The translations under genes were made by a program, and so were the position numbers. 64,000 nt of DNA from Cyathus striatus. Taxonomy: Eukaryota > Basidiomycota > Agaricomycetes > Agaricales > Nidulariaceae. The notes beneath the pieces were generated by a model, which saw only the letters and a list, made by a program, of their open reading frames with translations, was not told the origin of the DNA and did no database searches. Positions within the stretch are counted from its first letter, which is position 1; each line of letters opens with the position of its first letter. Where the stretch lies: assembly GCA_025738555.1 (NCBI GenBank), contig JAOVFP010000012.1, positions 1,116,001-1,180,000 on the forward strand, written 5' to 3'. This document shows, one piece after another, positions 36,243 through 48,107 of this stretch.

Positions 36243-37172
36243 ATTCAACTACGGTTGCCGAGCCGTCTCAGCCAGGATTTCGATTCTCAAAAACTGTTTG
36301 CTTGTTGTAACAACCGAACAAGGTTTGACAGCGTTCATTTCCGGGAACATTAAATGTCCCATATTACGTAATAGATAGATTTCAGATTATCTAACATGCA
36401 GTTATATGTTTGCTCCACGCTGTAATTATATCAAGTACAACAATATGAGTGATACATGCTATAAACATAAAAATTCAGAGAGTGGAAAACGACATTTGAA
36501 CGATGAGTCGGACTTATTCAAACGTTCATTCACCACGTGACTTGAACACGATTGACATCGACATTCGGCCGTATGGAGCTATTGTGGCACTATGCTAATG
36601 ATTATCCAAGCAGGCACACTTATCGTCTGGTAGACTGTAGCACGGCAATTTATTTATTGTATTTTTTAATTATTACACCGAGTTTTAATGCTGAGTATAT
36701 CATATACACTATACAGTTGCAGATAGAAGATATGTATGCAATTAAAGAATACCTGCTTATATCTAATTACCTACAAATAATCATTGATCATAGTCTTCAC
36801 ATTTTGTATGCACCCAAATGGTCTGTTCAGGAGCTGTAAGGTAGCTGTGGGGTGCTTCTTTTAACAAAAAAAAATCTGAAAATCTTCGCAACAAAATATA
36901 TTATGAGCCTCTCTACTTACAAATTTTGTGAATGTTATTATGTATGCTCAAATTGTCTATTTTACTGTGCTCCTTTCCTAGCTATACACAGAAGACATAC
37001 TGCTGCATAATAATCGGGCACATATTCGAAAAATCGATCTATTACGTAATATGGGGGACATTTAATGTTCCTAAAAATGAATGCTGTCAAACCTTGTTCG
37101 GCTGTTTCAACAAGCGAAAGGATTTTAAGAGGACGAAATCCTGGCTGAGACGGCTCGGCAACCGTATTCAAC
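36243..37172. mobile_element. Second non-autonomous transposon with long terminal inverted repeats
   Basis: The left terminal repeat, about 36251-36384 (ACGGTTGCCGAGCCGTCTCA), is mirrored by about 37031-37165 (TGAGACGGCTCGGCAACCGT), with scattered mismatches over about 135 bp. The flanking direct repeat is ATTCAAC (36243-36249 and 37166-37172), or 8 bp with one mismatch, again hAT-like. The 650-bp interior is AT-rich and has no transposase. The termini differ from those of the 14482 element, so this is a different family. It sits between the 3' end of the PS synthase and KIN17. Confidence 0.85.
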
Positions 37173-37444
37173 GGATCCTGAGCCGTTCAACGGGAGTACG
37201 GGGCACAGCGGGTAGAACTCGTCCCGTTCTACAGAATGCTTCCGCAAAAGATAAAAAACATTCAAACGGCGTAACCTTTAAAGCACAGAATATCCACATG
37301 AATCCGAGTAATGATTACATTACAGAATATTATGATCTACCGATACAATTCAAGATGTCCCTCCACTTCAGAGGTCCGAGGAACAACATAAGCGTAGTAA
37401 GCACGCGAACGACATATACTCTGATTTTTCCCCGTGACAAGACT

Positions 37445-39779
37445 TCATAAAGCCTTGGCCTTCCCCTTCCGTCGGTGTTTCCGGATATATCGTCGAGCGC
37501 TGGGTATACCAAACTAGGAAAACCACACAAAAAAGCAGCAGCCATGATCAAAACGTGTTGATTTCCCAAAAGATCGCAAGAACCCACCTGAACAGTCGGA
37601 TAAAGTACCAGGAGAATGGCTGCGATGGTCCATCCCCACCTGACCCTGACGGGCAGAGGCTCCGGAAACTGTCCTTTGCTCCATTTCGTAATCACCAAAA
37701 ACTCAGTCACAATTGTAGCAAGCAACAACCAAACATGTTGCCCCATCCTCACAGCGCGCCTAGATCACAACGTGGTCGATTTCAGTTAAATCGTTTAATC
37801 AAGAAGTGGCACAGAAGAAACATTAGGGGCTGGAACCAACCAACCGCCTAGGAAAGGTCGAAGCCGTGACGTACCTCGGGTCGTTAACATATTGGTACAG
37901 CTCCCTCACAGCAGGCAGTGCACACAAGAAGACCCCTGCGAGCCTCCCAATGATAATGGGATGATCAGGTTCCATCCAAAGGAGGCTCTGTATTTCCGAA
38001 TCAGCTTGGTACTAAGCACGATGGGAAAGATGCGCGACGTGACGTACTTTAAGGTAGAAGGGGTTGAGTTCCGCAGCTAGGAATACAGCTAGCAAGGCAA
38101 CGACGGTGATAAAATGAGTGAAATCCGTTGCTGTACCCCATTTGAAGGCTGTAAAGTCGTGTGGCGAGAATTGACTGAGGACGCGGCGGGCTTTCGGTCG
38201 AATGCCTGGGGTCTGACGGAACCCACGCCATTCGTAATACTAGTCAGAGTATAACCATACCTGTCAATTACACTGGACAAATATAAACATGCGTGGGTTG
38301 CGAGCTAACCTTAACTTCAAAGTATTGACATGTCTTCATACCTAGTGTGTTCCTATCAGTGAGGGAAGACTAACAAAGATTTAGGAATAGTTTAAGGAAC
38401 GAGATGCTTGCCTAGGTATGTTCCAACCCAGTTGCACAACAGCACGTCAAGAACCCACTACAGAAAATAACAGCAGTGAAGAGAAAAAGGAGCCTGGTAA
38501 GGAGGATAGTCGTGATGACATGGGAAGCTGGAGATGCTTACGTGATCCCACCAACACTGTTAACAGAAATAAATGAGCCCCGAAAGATGTCTAACAAGTG
38601 GCGGCGGAGAAGGAAAAGAGGGGAGGAAGGATAAGACACACCTCAGCAAAGTTGGCCAGCTGATGCTGAAGACTGTACTCGGCGAGCTCAAAGGCAATAC
38701 TTAGAATCTGGTTGATGCTGGGTTGTGAGTGCCTGTTCCGTGCTGCGAGCGGAGGCCCTGATCAGGATATAACGTACCCAGCAGAACCAGTAGTCTCGTA
38801 ATATCATTGCTTTGCCAAACCAGCCCAGCGTGTGTGCAATACAGAAGATGTCAAGAGCGTTCTGCGCAAAACATGGCGTGACACTTCATTAGGCATAATT
38901 ACATGTCTAAGGCAACATAAATACCACATACCCATAAATTTCGGGCTGTCAATCTGCAGTCCTCGGCGTAGCTCTTCTCCGGGAGAGGCACGCCCAGCTT
39001 CGGATCGATGTACGTCATCATGACCCTTGCAGTCTTGAGGTCTTGGAAGAGGAGAAAGACGAGTCCAAGTTCATAAAGAAGGTTGACGCCGAGGACGATC
39101 CGCCAAAATGCAGGATGCGGTCTGATGAATGGACCGTCACGAAATTGGATCATGGAAAAAGTGAGGAACGCCGCAACTGCTGCGTAGACACCCCTGGAGA
39201 CGGCAAGAGAGGAAGGTCGTGTTGGGACATCATAATGTTGAATTATGATGGTTGAGAGCTTACATTCGTCTCTTATCTTGACCTTCTTCAAGAAGATCTT
39301 GCGTTGTCGCTACGTACGCGAGAAGAATAAGTGCGACGGCGAGGGAAGACAAAGTGACAGGTTTGTAAAAGAATCTATGAAAATACACGGAGATCGATGG
39401 AGTCAGTTCATTTCGTAGGACATTTTCTGGAACGGTATAACGACTTACTCTACGCTGGTATCATGCTTTTCTTGAAAGGGCGTAATTCTCGTATATGATT
39501 CTGTTCGGTCCGCCTATAGCAACCCATATTAATCAATGTAAGCAACATATAGAGACGAGTTCAGAGTATGAAACGCGCCACATACGTCGTACCCTGTATG
39601 AAATTCTCAGTCAAAATGGCAACGTCTTTCGACATGACTGATTACATACATCTGACGGGTACGCCATCGAGCCCCGGAATAGGTTCTGGCTCTCCCTCTG
39701 CCGTGGGGGAGACCAAGTCTGATTCTTCCCCTGGGGAAGTAGGCGACAAGTCGGGATTGTCGTCGTTGGGTGTGGTCAT
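37445..39779 (-). CDS. Phosphatidylserine synthase, base-exchange type (PSS1/PSS2-like)
   Basis: Exchanges the head group of an existing phospholipid for serine. This is the ER/MAM-type enzyme of animals and plants, not the CDP-diacylglycerol-dependent Cho1 of yeast. The multi-exon gene starts MTTPNDDNPDLSPTSPGEES (39779) with a cytosolic N-tail. Family landmarks, in order: HDTSVEFFYKPVTLSSLA, FRDGPFIRPHPAFWRIVLG, YELGLVFLLFQDLKTARVMM, YIDPKLGVPLPEKSYAEDC, DIFCIAHTLGWFGKAMILRD, AFELAEYSLQHQLANFAE with CWWDH, and VLDVLLCNWVGTYLGMKTCQ. Later membrane segments (HVWLLLATIVTEFLVITKW) follow, then a basic tail ending RKHRRKGKAKAL and TGA at 37445. Several TM helices are evident. An 8-nt microexon is needed near the 5' end. 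It is intact as far as can be read. Confidence 0.88.
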
Positions 39780-42700
39780 GATGATGGCCGGAGAAGCAGC
39801 GTTTGAAAGTTAACGTTAGAAGTTCACAGAAACAAAAAAACCTATCAGTGGGATGAGATATTGGATCCGCTTGAGCACCTTAAACACCGGGACAAAGTGT
39901 GAGAGCACTTACGCTCGAAATGATAGTAGCCGGCAGCTTTTCGTAAGAAAAGGAGCTATTCCTGATAATGGAGGAAGTAGACGGGGCGGAAGGAGGGCAA
40001 GAGGAATGGCGCAGAGTGGAACTGGAAGACGTGCGCTAAGGTTGTCGACTGGGGAACGAGTTCTCTGGGTCCCATCGCAAAAGACGTCATTTTTTTGCTT
40101 TGCCCTTGTTTGTCTTTCAACGACCCCCACCGTGACCGAAATGAAATCTCTGCTTTCCTCGTCCACCACTGTCTACAGACTCTTGTCTTGGTCTTATCTG
40201 TTTTGGATTGTCCGTTAGTGTGTCACTGTGAATGTCTGAAGAGGGCTTGTTGATCTGGGGCTATACTAGTGATTGCAACCTGCCGACAATATTCCAGCCT
40301 AGCACTTCTTCTGGGGCCCTGTCCAAATACTCGATCTAGAATATGTTGCTTCGTCCAACAAATATGTCTACCTAAACACCTTGATGGAAGTCTGGCTCTA
40401 TAACAGTAATCCTTGACATGGTACCTGCATTGACATGAAAAGCTTGGTCCCTCCGTTCACCTAGGCTTCTTTACGGCAACTTACTGCAAAAGACTCTCCG
40501 TCCATCTTAGCATTCTATCCTTTGTCCCCAGCCTATACCGAATATACTCGCCTTGGATATGCACACGCTCAGCCTTCGAGATTCATCTTCGAGCACGTAT
40601 CTCTAGAGAGTTTAACCCAGGCAAGCGGGGCTTTTCATAGCCGTTACCGTAATGAAGCCAAACAACGGTAACTCCGATCTTCAAGTCATGGGCCGTTCAT
40701 GTTCACCTTACGGACGGAAGGAAGTAGGTTTCAACGGGAGGGGCCACCCGGTTCAAGGATGTCCAGCCCTCTTTCAATTATTTCTCTACTTGGTGGTCTT
40801 TCCTCTCCCACTGCATGACAGATAATCTGGGCTCGAACGACCTACGAACTCTGATCCCATCATCCCGAAGATGTCAATCATTGGGCCACTGGGCACTCAC
40901 ACAACTAGCGATCTCGACTTGCGAACTGTCTCTTCTTGAATTCTATAGTGGGGTCCTCTTCGCATGTTCCTCTCTCTGGTTTAACCGGTACGAAAAGGCT
41001 TGGGCTTGAGGATTTACTAGATTTCTTCCCACCGATTCTTAAACTAAAGTAATTCTGGATCTATCCATGTCATTCGACAACCGCGTAATCGTTATTTAGG
41101 TATCGCATCCGACAACTGAGTACCTAAACGCGTGTCGCAGCCGTGCCCGTGCGACGAACGGTCCATATTCATTCCCGTTCATTCCTACAGAATTTCAAAT
41201 CCCGCTACTTCCTCCGAGTGGACGGCAAGTGAGGTATTGATAACTTTTAGGTCACTCCTCAAGAGGACTATTAGTCACTTGCAAATTTTATTATAGCCTA
41301 AGTGCTCTTCTTGTGATGCATTGTATAATTTGTATTGTATTGACTGCGCTCGTCATCCAGATAAAATCGTCTCGTGGTGGCGAAAATTGCGCGAGGTAGG
41401 ATCAAAACCTGGGTTTTACATACACCCCCAGACTAGTACAGGTGAAGATCTTCAGTCGAAATGGGAGCAATGCATCTTGTCTAGATAGATAATCCCATCG
41501 CGTCTATAACTGTCCGTCATCTATCCTATTCTCTTCCCCTGCAATGTCATCTATGACCACTGACAGTTGCATTTATCCTTAGAATACTCTACATCGGCTT
41601 CCTAGGCACAATAATACCTATTTTTCGTCCCATTCATCTAACAAACCCGTCAAGTATTTCTCACCGACATTACCTTGCTTTTGATGTATGTGACTCATGG
41701 CAGCTCGTGGCTGATCGTTAGAGGGCTTTGATATGCCACCCACGGCGTCAACCGGCGTCAAAGTCCGTCACGAGGCATGATCAGGGGGGCAACCTGTTTA
41801 ACTCGACTTTCTAATCAGCCAAGAACTCCCTGCATCAACTTTCAGATTCTGATCTATGCATAATCCATGTATGGAAGTCTCCTCGCCCACTTTCTAGTGA
41901 TCTTTCCACTAACTTGACTGATTGTGGCACTCGCTAGCTACCTAGCCTATGCAACGATCCACCACCTCTACACCTAGATGCTCTTCGAACAATGCGAAAA
42001 AAAAACACTGTATGTACCAAAGATTATCCAATACTGAAGTCATATATGACGATCTATATCTCGTCCATTAATGATGATGATGGTTCCATGAATTAATAAC
42101 GCTCCAATTGATACGATTATGTAGGCTCAAGGGATATGTCGACATTCCGGACGCAAGATAAGAACAGACTGTCCCCAATCCCCTCGTCCTGCCTACTGGT
42201 TCCTTCGAAGTTAACCACTTAAAGGACAAAGATAAACTCGCCGATACACCCGGCGAAATGGAAGGTTTTGCGTTGTGAATATCGTGCCGAATATAGATCT
42301 TTTGACCCCGCCTTCCGCGGATGATTGCAAAATTTAGGACACACTCAATTGAATTCTGCATAGTTCATCTCCCAGCAGGTGAGGGGAGGGGAGGGTGGAA
42401 TGTGATGTACTGTGCTGGACAGATTTTTCGATTCTGTTGACCCCCAGCCTTTTTCGCACAATGCAAAAAGCTATCGCATGGACTGGCCAGAAATTATTTA
42501 CGTCCAACGCCACAAATCCGGAGACTTCTCCCCGGTAACTTCCTGCGAGGAAATTGACGCGCCACCTATACTTTACTGATGAAAGAGAAAGATGGTGGAC
42601 ATCTTTCTTCTAATCAGATCACTTTCTCCTATAAATTCTCTTCCTCAGGATCGCGTATCATTCCGAATCGAGTTGTTCTTTGTTTGGAGTAAGTCCTTCC

Positions 42701-43480
42701 TCACACGGACAAGATCCATTCCTTGTCCCACAGATGGAAGCTTGTCGGTTACTTTGAGGATTTCGACACGCGCGTCAGCCCATATGATTATCTACCGTAG
42801 GTGTTACTATCGGTGATATGCTTGGTGCTGTCACAAGTGGGAATTATTTAGTTTTCGATATCCAGGGTCTCGAGTAATGGTGGTGTAGCGGAGAATTGTT
42901 TTATTACCAGGCGAGTTCCCATGGGGGTCCTCGTGCAAGAGCAGCGGGGGACAAAAGAGGAAGTGCGACTGACTTGATTTGAGCCATCAAGAGATGAAGA
43001 AGTGTCGAGTATAGTATAGCTACAAGAGAGAGAGAGAAGAGAGAGAGAAGGAAAGCGGCGGCGCTGGAGTACCTTGGGGGTTACCCGTACGTTAAGATGG
43101 TGGTGAGCCCCGGCGAATAGTCGTCGTGTCAACATCGGGAAGAATGCCCAATTATGATGAATGCCGACATGTCTCGCAGACGCGCTCGATGCCGTCCTAG
43201 GCATTTACTGGAAAATTAGATAATTATGGCGGACCTAAATCCACGTTGCTTGTTCTGAGGATACAGCGACCCTGAGATCAATAAATGGGATGCTCGCGGA
43301 CTAAATGCAGCTATAGGTAGCTGTCCGAGTCCCCGAAGGTTCGGAATTACCTCCGTGTGTTTATCATTTTTGGAAGGAACGCGCACGAAAATATTGGGAC
43401 CCTCCCACATGTGCTACCGGCACTTGCAATCATCCCATGCAGGAACCTGATCCTCAGGGCGATATAGCCATTCGTGGAGT
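39780..43480. other. Long intergenic region between divergent PS synthase and Zn2Cys6 regulator
   Basis: About 3.7 kb without a gene I can support. Short ORFs exist (39853-40218, 42068-42361, 42848-43204) but lack recognisable motifs. A purine-rich GA microsatellite lies at 43023-43053. The size and the flanking regulator suggest long upstream control sequence for the transcription factor. Confidence 0.45.
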
Positions 43481-43729
43481 GTGACAGAGTCGGGGCGAAA
43501 AAGATGTCACAGCAGTCTCGACCAGGTTGTTATGAAAAAAGAAGCGTTGAATCCCAGACGGCCTGGCTTCGAGTTTGCACAGCGTTTGGGTCGGATGGGA
43601 TGGGCTCCCCCCCCCGATTGGGAGATGCTCAATCTGTCAACGCCGGGACCATACGATCTTTGTGCAAGATCTTATATTTGTTACTTAATGACGCCGGATG
43701 CACTTAAGGGCAAGGACCATTCTCCTTAG
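43481..43729 (+). other. 82-codon ORF just upstream of the Zn2Cys6 regulator
   Basis: Reads MTESGRKRCHSSLDQVVMKK through GFEFAQRLGRMGWAPPPDWE. It ends 26 nt before the regulator's ATG. It may be an upstream ORF in the leader of the regulator mRNA or a small independent gene. No domain is recognised. Confidence 0.3.
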
Positions 43730-43755
43730 GCTTGTTCCTTTTCCGCTCCCTGACC

Positions 43756-45408
43756 ATGATGCCCACTGAGTCGTTCCAACCATTGCAGCTCAAGGGCGAG
43801 ATAATGGACCTCGAATTCACCATCGACACTGACCATAGGTATGTCTCGTTTCTAGGCCCCGCGCTGACTTCGCGGATTTTACTTGCCGACTTATTAACCG
43901 TTGCCCCCCTCTACTCCCGAAAAATCACCCTAAAATAGGAAGAGAAGGCGAAACCGGACTACACAAAGTTGCCTGAATTGCCATACCTCCAAACGCAAGG
44001 TGCGCGCAGCTCTATCCCAGACATTAACCAACACACTCACCAACATTATTATCCGTTTACTTAGTGCGATCGCAAGCGACCTTGCCAGAGATGCATTCAG
44101 CTAGGCCTTGTAATTATCTTCCCATTTTTTAAAATTTTTAAATTTACGTCTTTGACCTTGACTTCTCCTAGACCGGCCTCTGCGTCTATGAAATCGACGA
44201 CCCCGCCTTACGGTGAGAAGCATTCATCCGCTGATCGAGGCCGTGTAGCTGATCAAAACCAACCCCACAGCGACGATCCTTCCGTCGACGAAAATACTCG
44301 CTTGCGCAACAGAATTGCGGAACTCGAGAGCCTCGTTCGTGAACTACGAGGTAATTCTTCCTCTTTTATTTTATGAATTACCTTTGCTGATATACCCGCA
44401 GGCAAGCCACATCCTCGCTGGGCAGATAGCAATTTCCGCGACGGAGATCCAAATGAAAAATGGCATTCACGAGCTACGAAATGTGCCCCGCTCACTGCAA
44501 AGCGACCGACACAAGACGATGGCCAAAGAAATGGCCGTGCCATGCCTACTCTTTTGAGTCCTATTAAAACAGAACCTATAACCGACAATGGCTCCCATTT
44601 ATATCGCTTCTCAGCCTCTCCCGCACCTTCCATGCGATATCACACATTCCAAGCCGAGGTGAGTGTCCTAAGTTTTAATTTTTTAAAATAAAATAATATT
44701 AACCGTGACTTTAGAGGCAGAATTATAACCCACAATCTGGGTCACCACTGGCAACATATCACTCTCCGCATTATCAAGGGAACGGCGGGCAACAAAATGG
44801 GACACCAGGAGCCAATTCATCGTCATATTCAGACGGTGGGGGCGGATATCCCTTATCAGGCAGCGACGACGACCACAGCTATAGTAGCGGGGACCAGGGG
44901 TACTCTTCCAATGGCGCAGGAAGCTACTGCCAATGCCGGACAAGTCCCGGCACAGGCGTCGCATACATCTCTCTCGCGCAACAGCTCCAGAGCTCGCTTA
45001 ATTCGCTGAGGCACTACAGCCATCACCCGCCTAACACTCAGTGCCTTCTCTACCGACGCATCGTCGAGCTCAACAGTTTGATGCAGTACGTCTGTTTTCC
45101 TCTGATTGTGTGTCCTATTTTCTGATTTTCTGATTTTGTGTTCTTGTTGTTATCCTAATTTTAGCGGGATTGATTTACATGACGGACATACTAGTAGTAA
45201 TGGGCAACAGGCATATGACAGTAACACCCCCTCAGATGGGGAGTTGCTAACCCCCCTATCTGCCTCGAGTGGACAGACGTCGTTTAATACAGGTTCACCG
45301 GCTGTATCACCACAGGAGTGGAATAACCTCGCTGCGTCTGGGTATAATCCTTATTTTCCACTTCCGCCTGGGGAACAACATGGCGTGTATAACCATGTCA
45401 TGTCATGA
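43756..45408 (+). CDS. Zn2Cys6 binuclear-cluster transcription factor
   Basis: Eight exons fit in frame: 43756-43838, 43939-43999, 44065-44109, 44172-44212, 44271-44350, 44402-44658, 44715-45085 and 45165-45408, giving about 390 residues. The DNA-binding cluster is split over exons 2-4: basic KRRRNRTTQSCLNCHTSKRK, then CDRKRPCQRC, then a last Cys in TGLCVYEIDD, spacing C-x2-C-x6-C-x5-C-x2-C-x8-C. A short leucine-containing coiled coil follows (TRLRNRIAELESLVRELRG), then KPHPRWADSNFRDGDPNEKW. The rest is Ser/Gly/Asn-rich (SYSDGGGGYPLSGSDDDHSY), with a conserved-looking block GTGVAYISLAQQLQSSLNSL. No fungal-specific middle homology domain is evident. The target genes are unknown. Confidence 0.88.
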
Positions 45409-46146
45409 TACGTTATTGGGTTGCTAGATGAATTCCGAAACGATGAAACACGCCTTCCCGTGACTTGCGTATGCTATTCCTTTGGCGTAATTACGCTCAA
45501 GCTCTAGTTTCTTGCCATACACTTAATGACACTCGTTGTCTCATTTCTTGTATTATGCCCCACCCCATTTTCGCTGGTTGGGGGACCTGGGATTCAGGTT
45601 CCATGGACTGTAGGATTACTTACGGCTGTTTGCGGACTGTAGGATAAAAGCGGTCTTGGACTGGAATTACTTTCTTCTGTTATTGACCTTGGCAAGTCCA
45701 GTGGGGAAAATTTGTTGTAATCTTTCTTTGATGCTTTCACTTTCGGTGCTGTATGGATAGGGTTGTAGTTTACTGTTACAGTAATAATTTGGATATGGAA
45801 TGATATTTATTGTAGACCTTCTCTCAGTTCCGGTTTGATTGTTTGGATTAATAGAAGGTAGGAAGGAGGGAAATTTTCGTGATGAGGTTCCTTCCTTACG
45901 CTTCATTCCGAACTGTCTCGTACCGCGAGAAACTCCATTAATGACTTGGTACTGGCGGGTAAATTGTGCCGCTCCTGGTGAAACTGCGAATTATTTCACT
46001 CGTCTCCAAGGCCATCTCACCTCTAAATTTTTTTTACATTGATAATAATACAAGACTGGTATTACATACAACCCTAGAAGATCATTCGAAGCAATTCATA
46101 TTCACCCCACCCATATTTCGAAGTTCCAGGGCGGTCGCATTTGATA
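45409..46146. other. Convergent 3' intergenic region
   Basis: This holds the 3' ends of the Zn2Cys6 regulator and the TANGO2 gene. No ORF of note. Confidence 0.5.
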
Positions 46147-47429
46147 TTATCTTCCCTCCCTCTCCTCAGGAATCACGGGAATGCGGAACTTGACGCGCCG
46201 TTCTGCAGATGGGCCTTGGGCCTTTACCACCCCGGTTTCGTCTACTTTCCAAATATCTCTCTCTACGAATAATACCTCCCCATTATGGCGCACCAGGAGA
46301 ACGGTGGACAGGCGGGTGCCGTAGTACCTCTCCTTCCCTCCCGCCGGGGGTGTAGGTTTGGCAGGGAGGTTCTTAGGTTCCCCAGCCCACCCATTCGAGC
46401 CGTCCTCGCTTATTCGTATAGGCTCAACTTGGACAGTAGTTCGCAGTTGTGTGCGGTGCGTTATAGGTGCTGTGCGGTGGCTTGCATTGGCCCGTTAATT
46501 AGGAACCCCAGGGAATGGAGAAGAAAGGTACCTGAGTACGGAGAACAATTTCACGAGGAGCTGGTCTTCCTCTTCTTCAAGTTCTCCCCCTTCATTTCGT
46601 TCCCGCAATACAGCTTCCAGAGCACTTCGCCCGATTCGGCACTTTTGCCAATCTTCCCCGCCCTGGCCGTCGATTCCGTTCGAGATTGCTCCGCAAGCTT
46701 GCTCGGAATGGTTTAGTGGGCGGGAAGTGAGCGTCCCGGATGCTCCGTGGTTTGTTACTAGTGCAGCTCCATAGGTTAGGTATGGGTCTGGACTCTGAGG
46801 TTGTGTATGGGACCAGTTGGGTGCGAATAAGGTCAGATTGAACCCTGCGAAGTTCCCATTGGGGTCCACGATCCCGCCTAGTTCGTCCTCGAGAGGGTGG
46901 GGAGATGTCGACGTGAGAAAGGAGGAGACGAGGAAGCCTCGTGAGGACGAGAGCTTCGTAGGGGGTTCTGTTATGTTTGTTCTGCGTTTTGATTTGGGTC
47001 AGTAGTTGGAGATATGGGATGGGGGAGGGGAAGGCGTACAGGAGGGCAATGCGCCCGGTGGTGTTTATACCGAACCAGGATCCGCCGGCTTTGATATCCC
47101 GCCCAGAGAGAATTTTTCCTTTTTATATCTCTCTTAATTGTTAATTTTGCACTACGGTCCAGAGCGTACCTTCTTTAGTTGACGTCGCGTGTTCTTGTCC
47201 TGAATGGACGGGTGAGTCAGTGACAGGCTCGAAATTGTGCCAGTGGGCATCGAGCGTCGGGCGGTCGAGGTACTCGTCCCTGTTGGTACATAGGATTCTG
47301 TGGGGGTGGCGTTAGCGTCAGGGCGGGGGCGCGGGGCGCGGGAACCGAGCCGCAGGCGCGTGAATCTGGGGTGAGAAAAGTGCTCACAGCGCGTATTCCG
47401 GGTGATCGAGTGTCCATATTCCGATACAC
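46147..47429 (-). CDS. TANGO2: TANGO2/NRDE family protein
   Basis: Family members carry the N-terminal Cys and NRDE motif and are linked to Golgi organisation and to mitochondrial lipid or haem handling. The enzymatic role is unsettled. Exon 1 begins MCIGIWTLDHPEYAL (47429). Across an intron it continues ILCTNRDEYLDRPTLDAHWH, then GGSWFGINTTGRIALLTNIT, SRGFLVSSFL, YLTYGAALVTNHG and DWQKCRIGRSALEAVLRERN. The last exon has LRTTVQVEPIRISED, RYYGTRLSTVLLVRHNGEVL and FVERDIWKVDETG, ending EEREGR with TAA at 46147-46149. These are the family hallmarks in order, including the invariant Cys2. Introns are about 50-70 nt. The acceptor of the last intron (AAG near 46460) is the least certain. Confidence 0.87.
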
Positions 47430-48107
47430 ATTTCGGAACTTGGTATAGAGTATACAGAGTATTTTTTGTTGTTTGTTTTACTTACAAAATAGAAAAATAG
47501 ACAGGTCGATTGAACGAAGTTACACGAGGGATAAAACAGGGCTGCGAACGCCACCAAAATTCAAAGACAGCAGAATCGCAATATTACAGCAGAGGTCCTC
47601 GGACAATAGATATTGAAAAAGCCGTGGATCTTGTATGGATTGTGTTGTAGATTGGACTGGCACGCGCCTGACCCGGGCTCGGAGAGGATGCTTGACGGGT
47701 GTGAGAGGCGCAGCTGGGATCACGTCAGGAGAAGAACTTCGATTTGCAAATTTGGATCTTTGGCGGGAACATGCATTAATCACTTGTTTTTTGTTTCGGT
47801 TTCGTACGCACCTTTGTTGGAATGGTTGAGACGAGGTGATTGAAGCGGGATGGATCATCGAACGCGGAGAGGTGATTTACCCCACGATTATCAACATTCC
47901 CACGGGTAATTTTGGGTGAGCTCGCTGGTTGGGCGTCACGGTCGTCCTGGCTTTGTCTCTGCCATTGCTGTCGACAGCATCGACAGCCTGTTCTCCTCGG
48001 AATATAACAAGACTGAAACATATTTTCTGGGTTCTAGTTCTCTTAGCTCATCGCTAGCCTTTGATTCGCGACGCTTCCTGACTGCCGCTGTTCTGTTCTG
48101 ATCCACC
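47430..48107. other. Divergent promoter region of TANGO2 and ARP6
   Basis: About 680 bp between two divergent start codons. The short ORFs here (47520-47858 - and 47613-47843 +) overlap each other and have no recognised motif. The TANGO2 and ARP6 transcripts probably start within it. Confidence 0.5.

Noticed and set aside
36932..37450. 172-codon ORF as a transposase
   Set aside because: It runs out of the transposon's right inverted repeat into the antisense of PS synthase exons, and has no DDE or zinc-finger motif.
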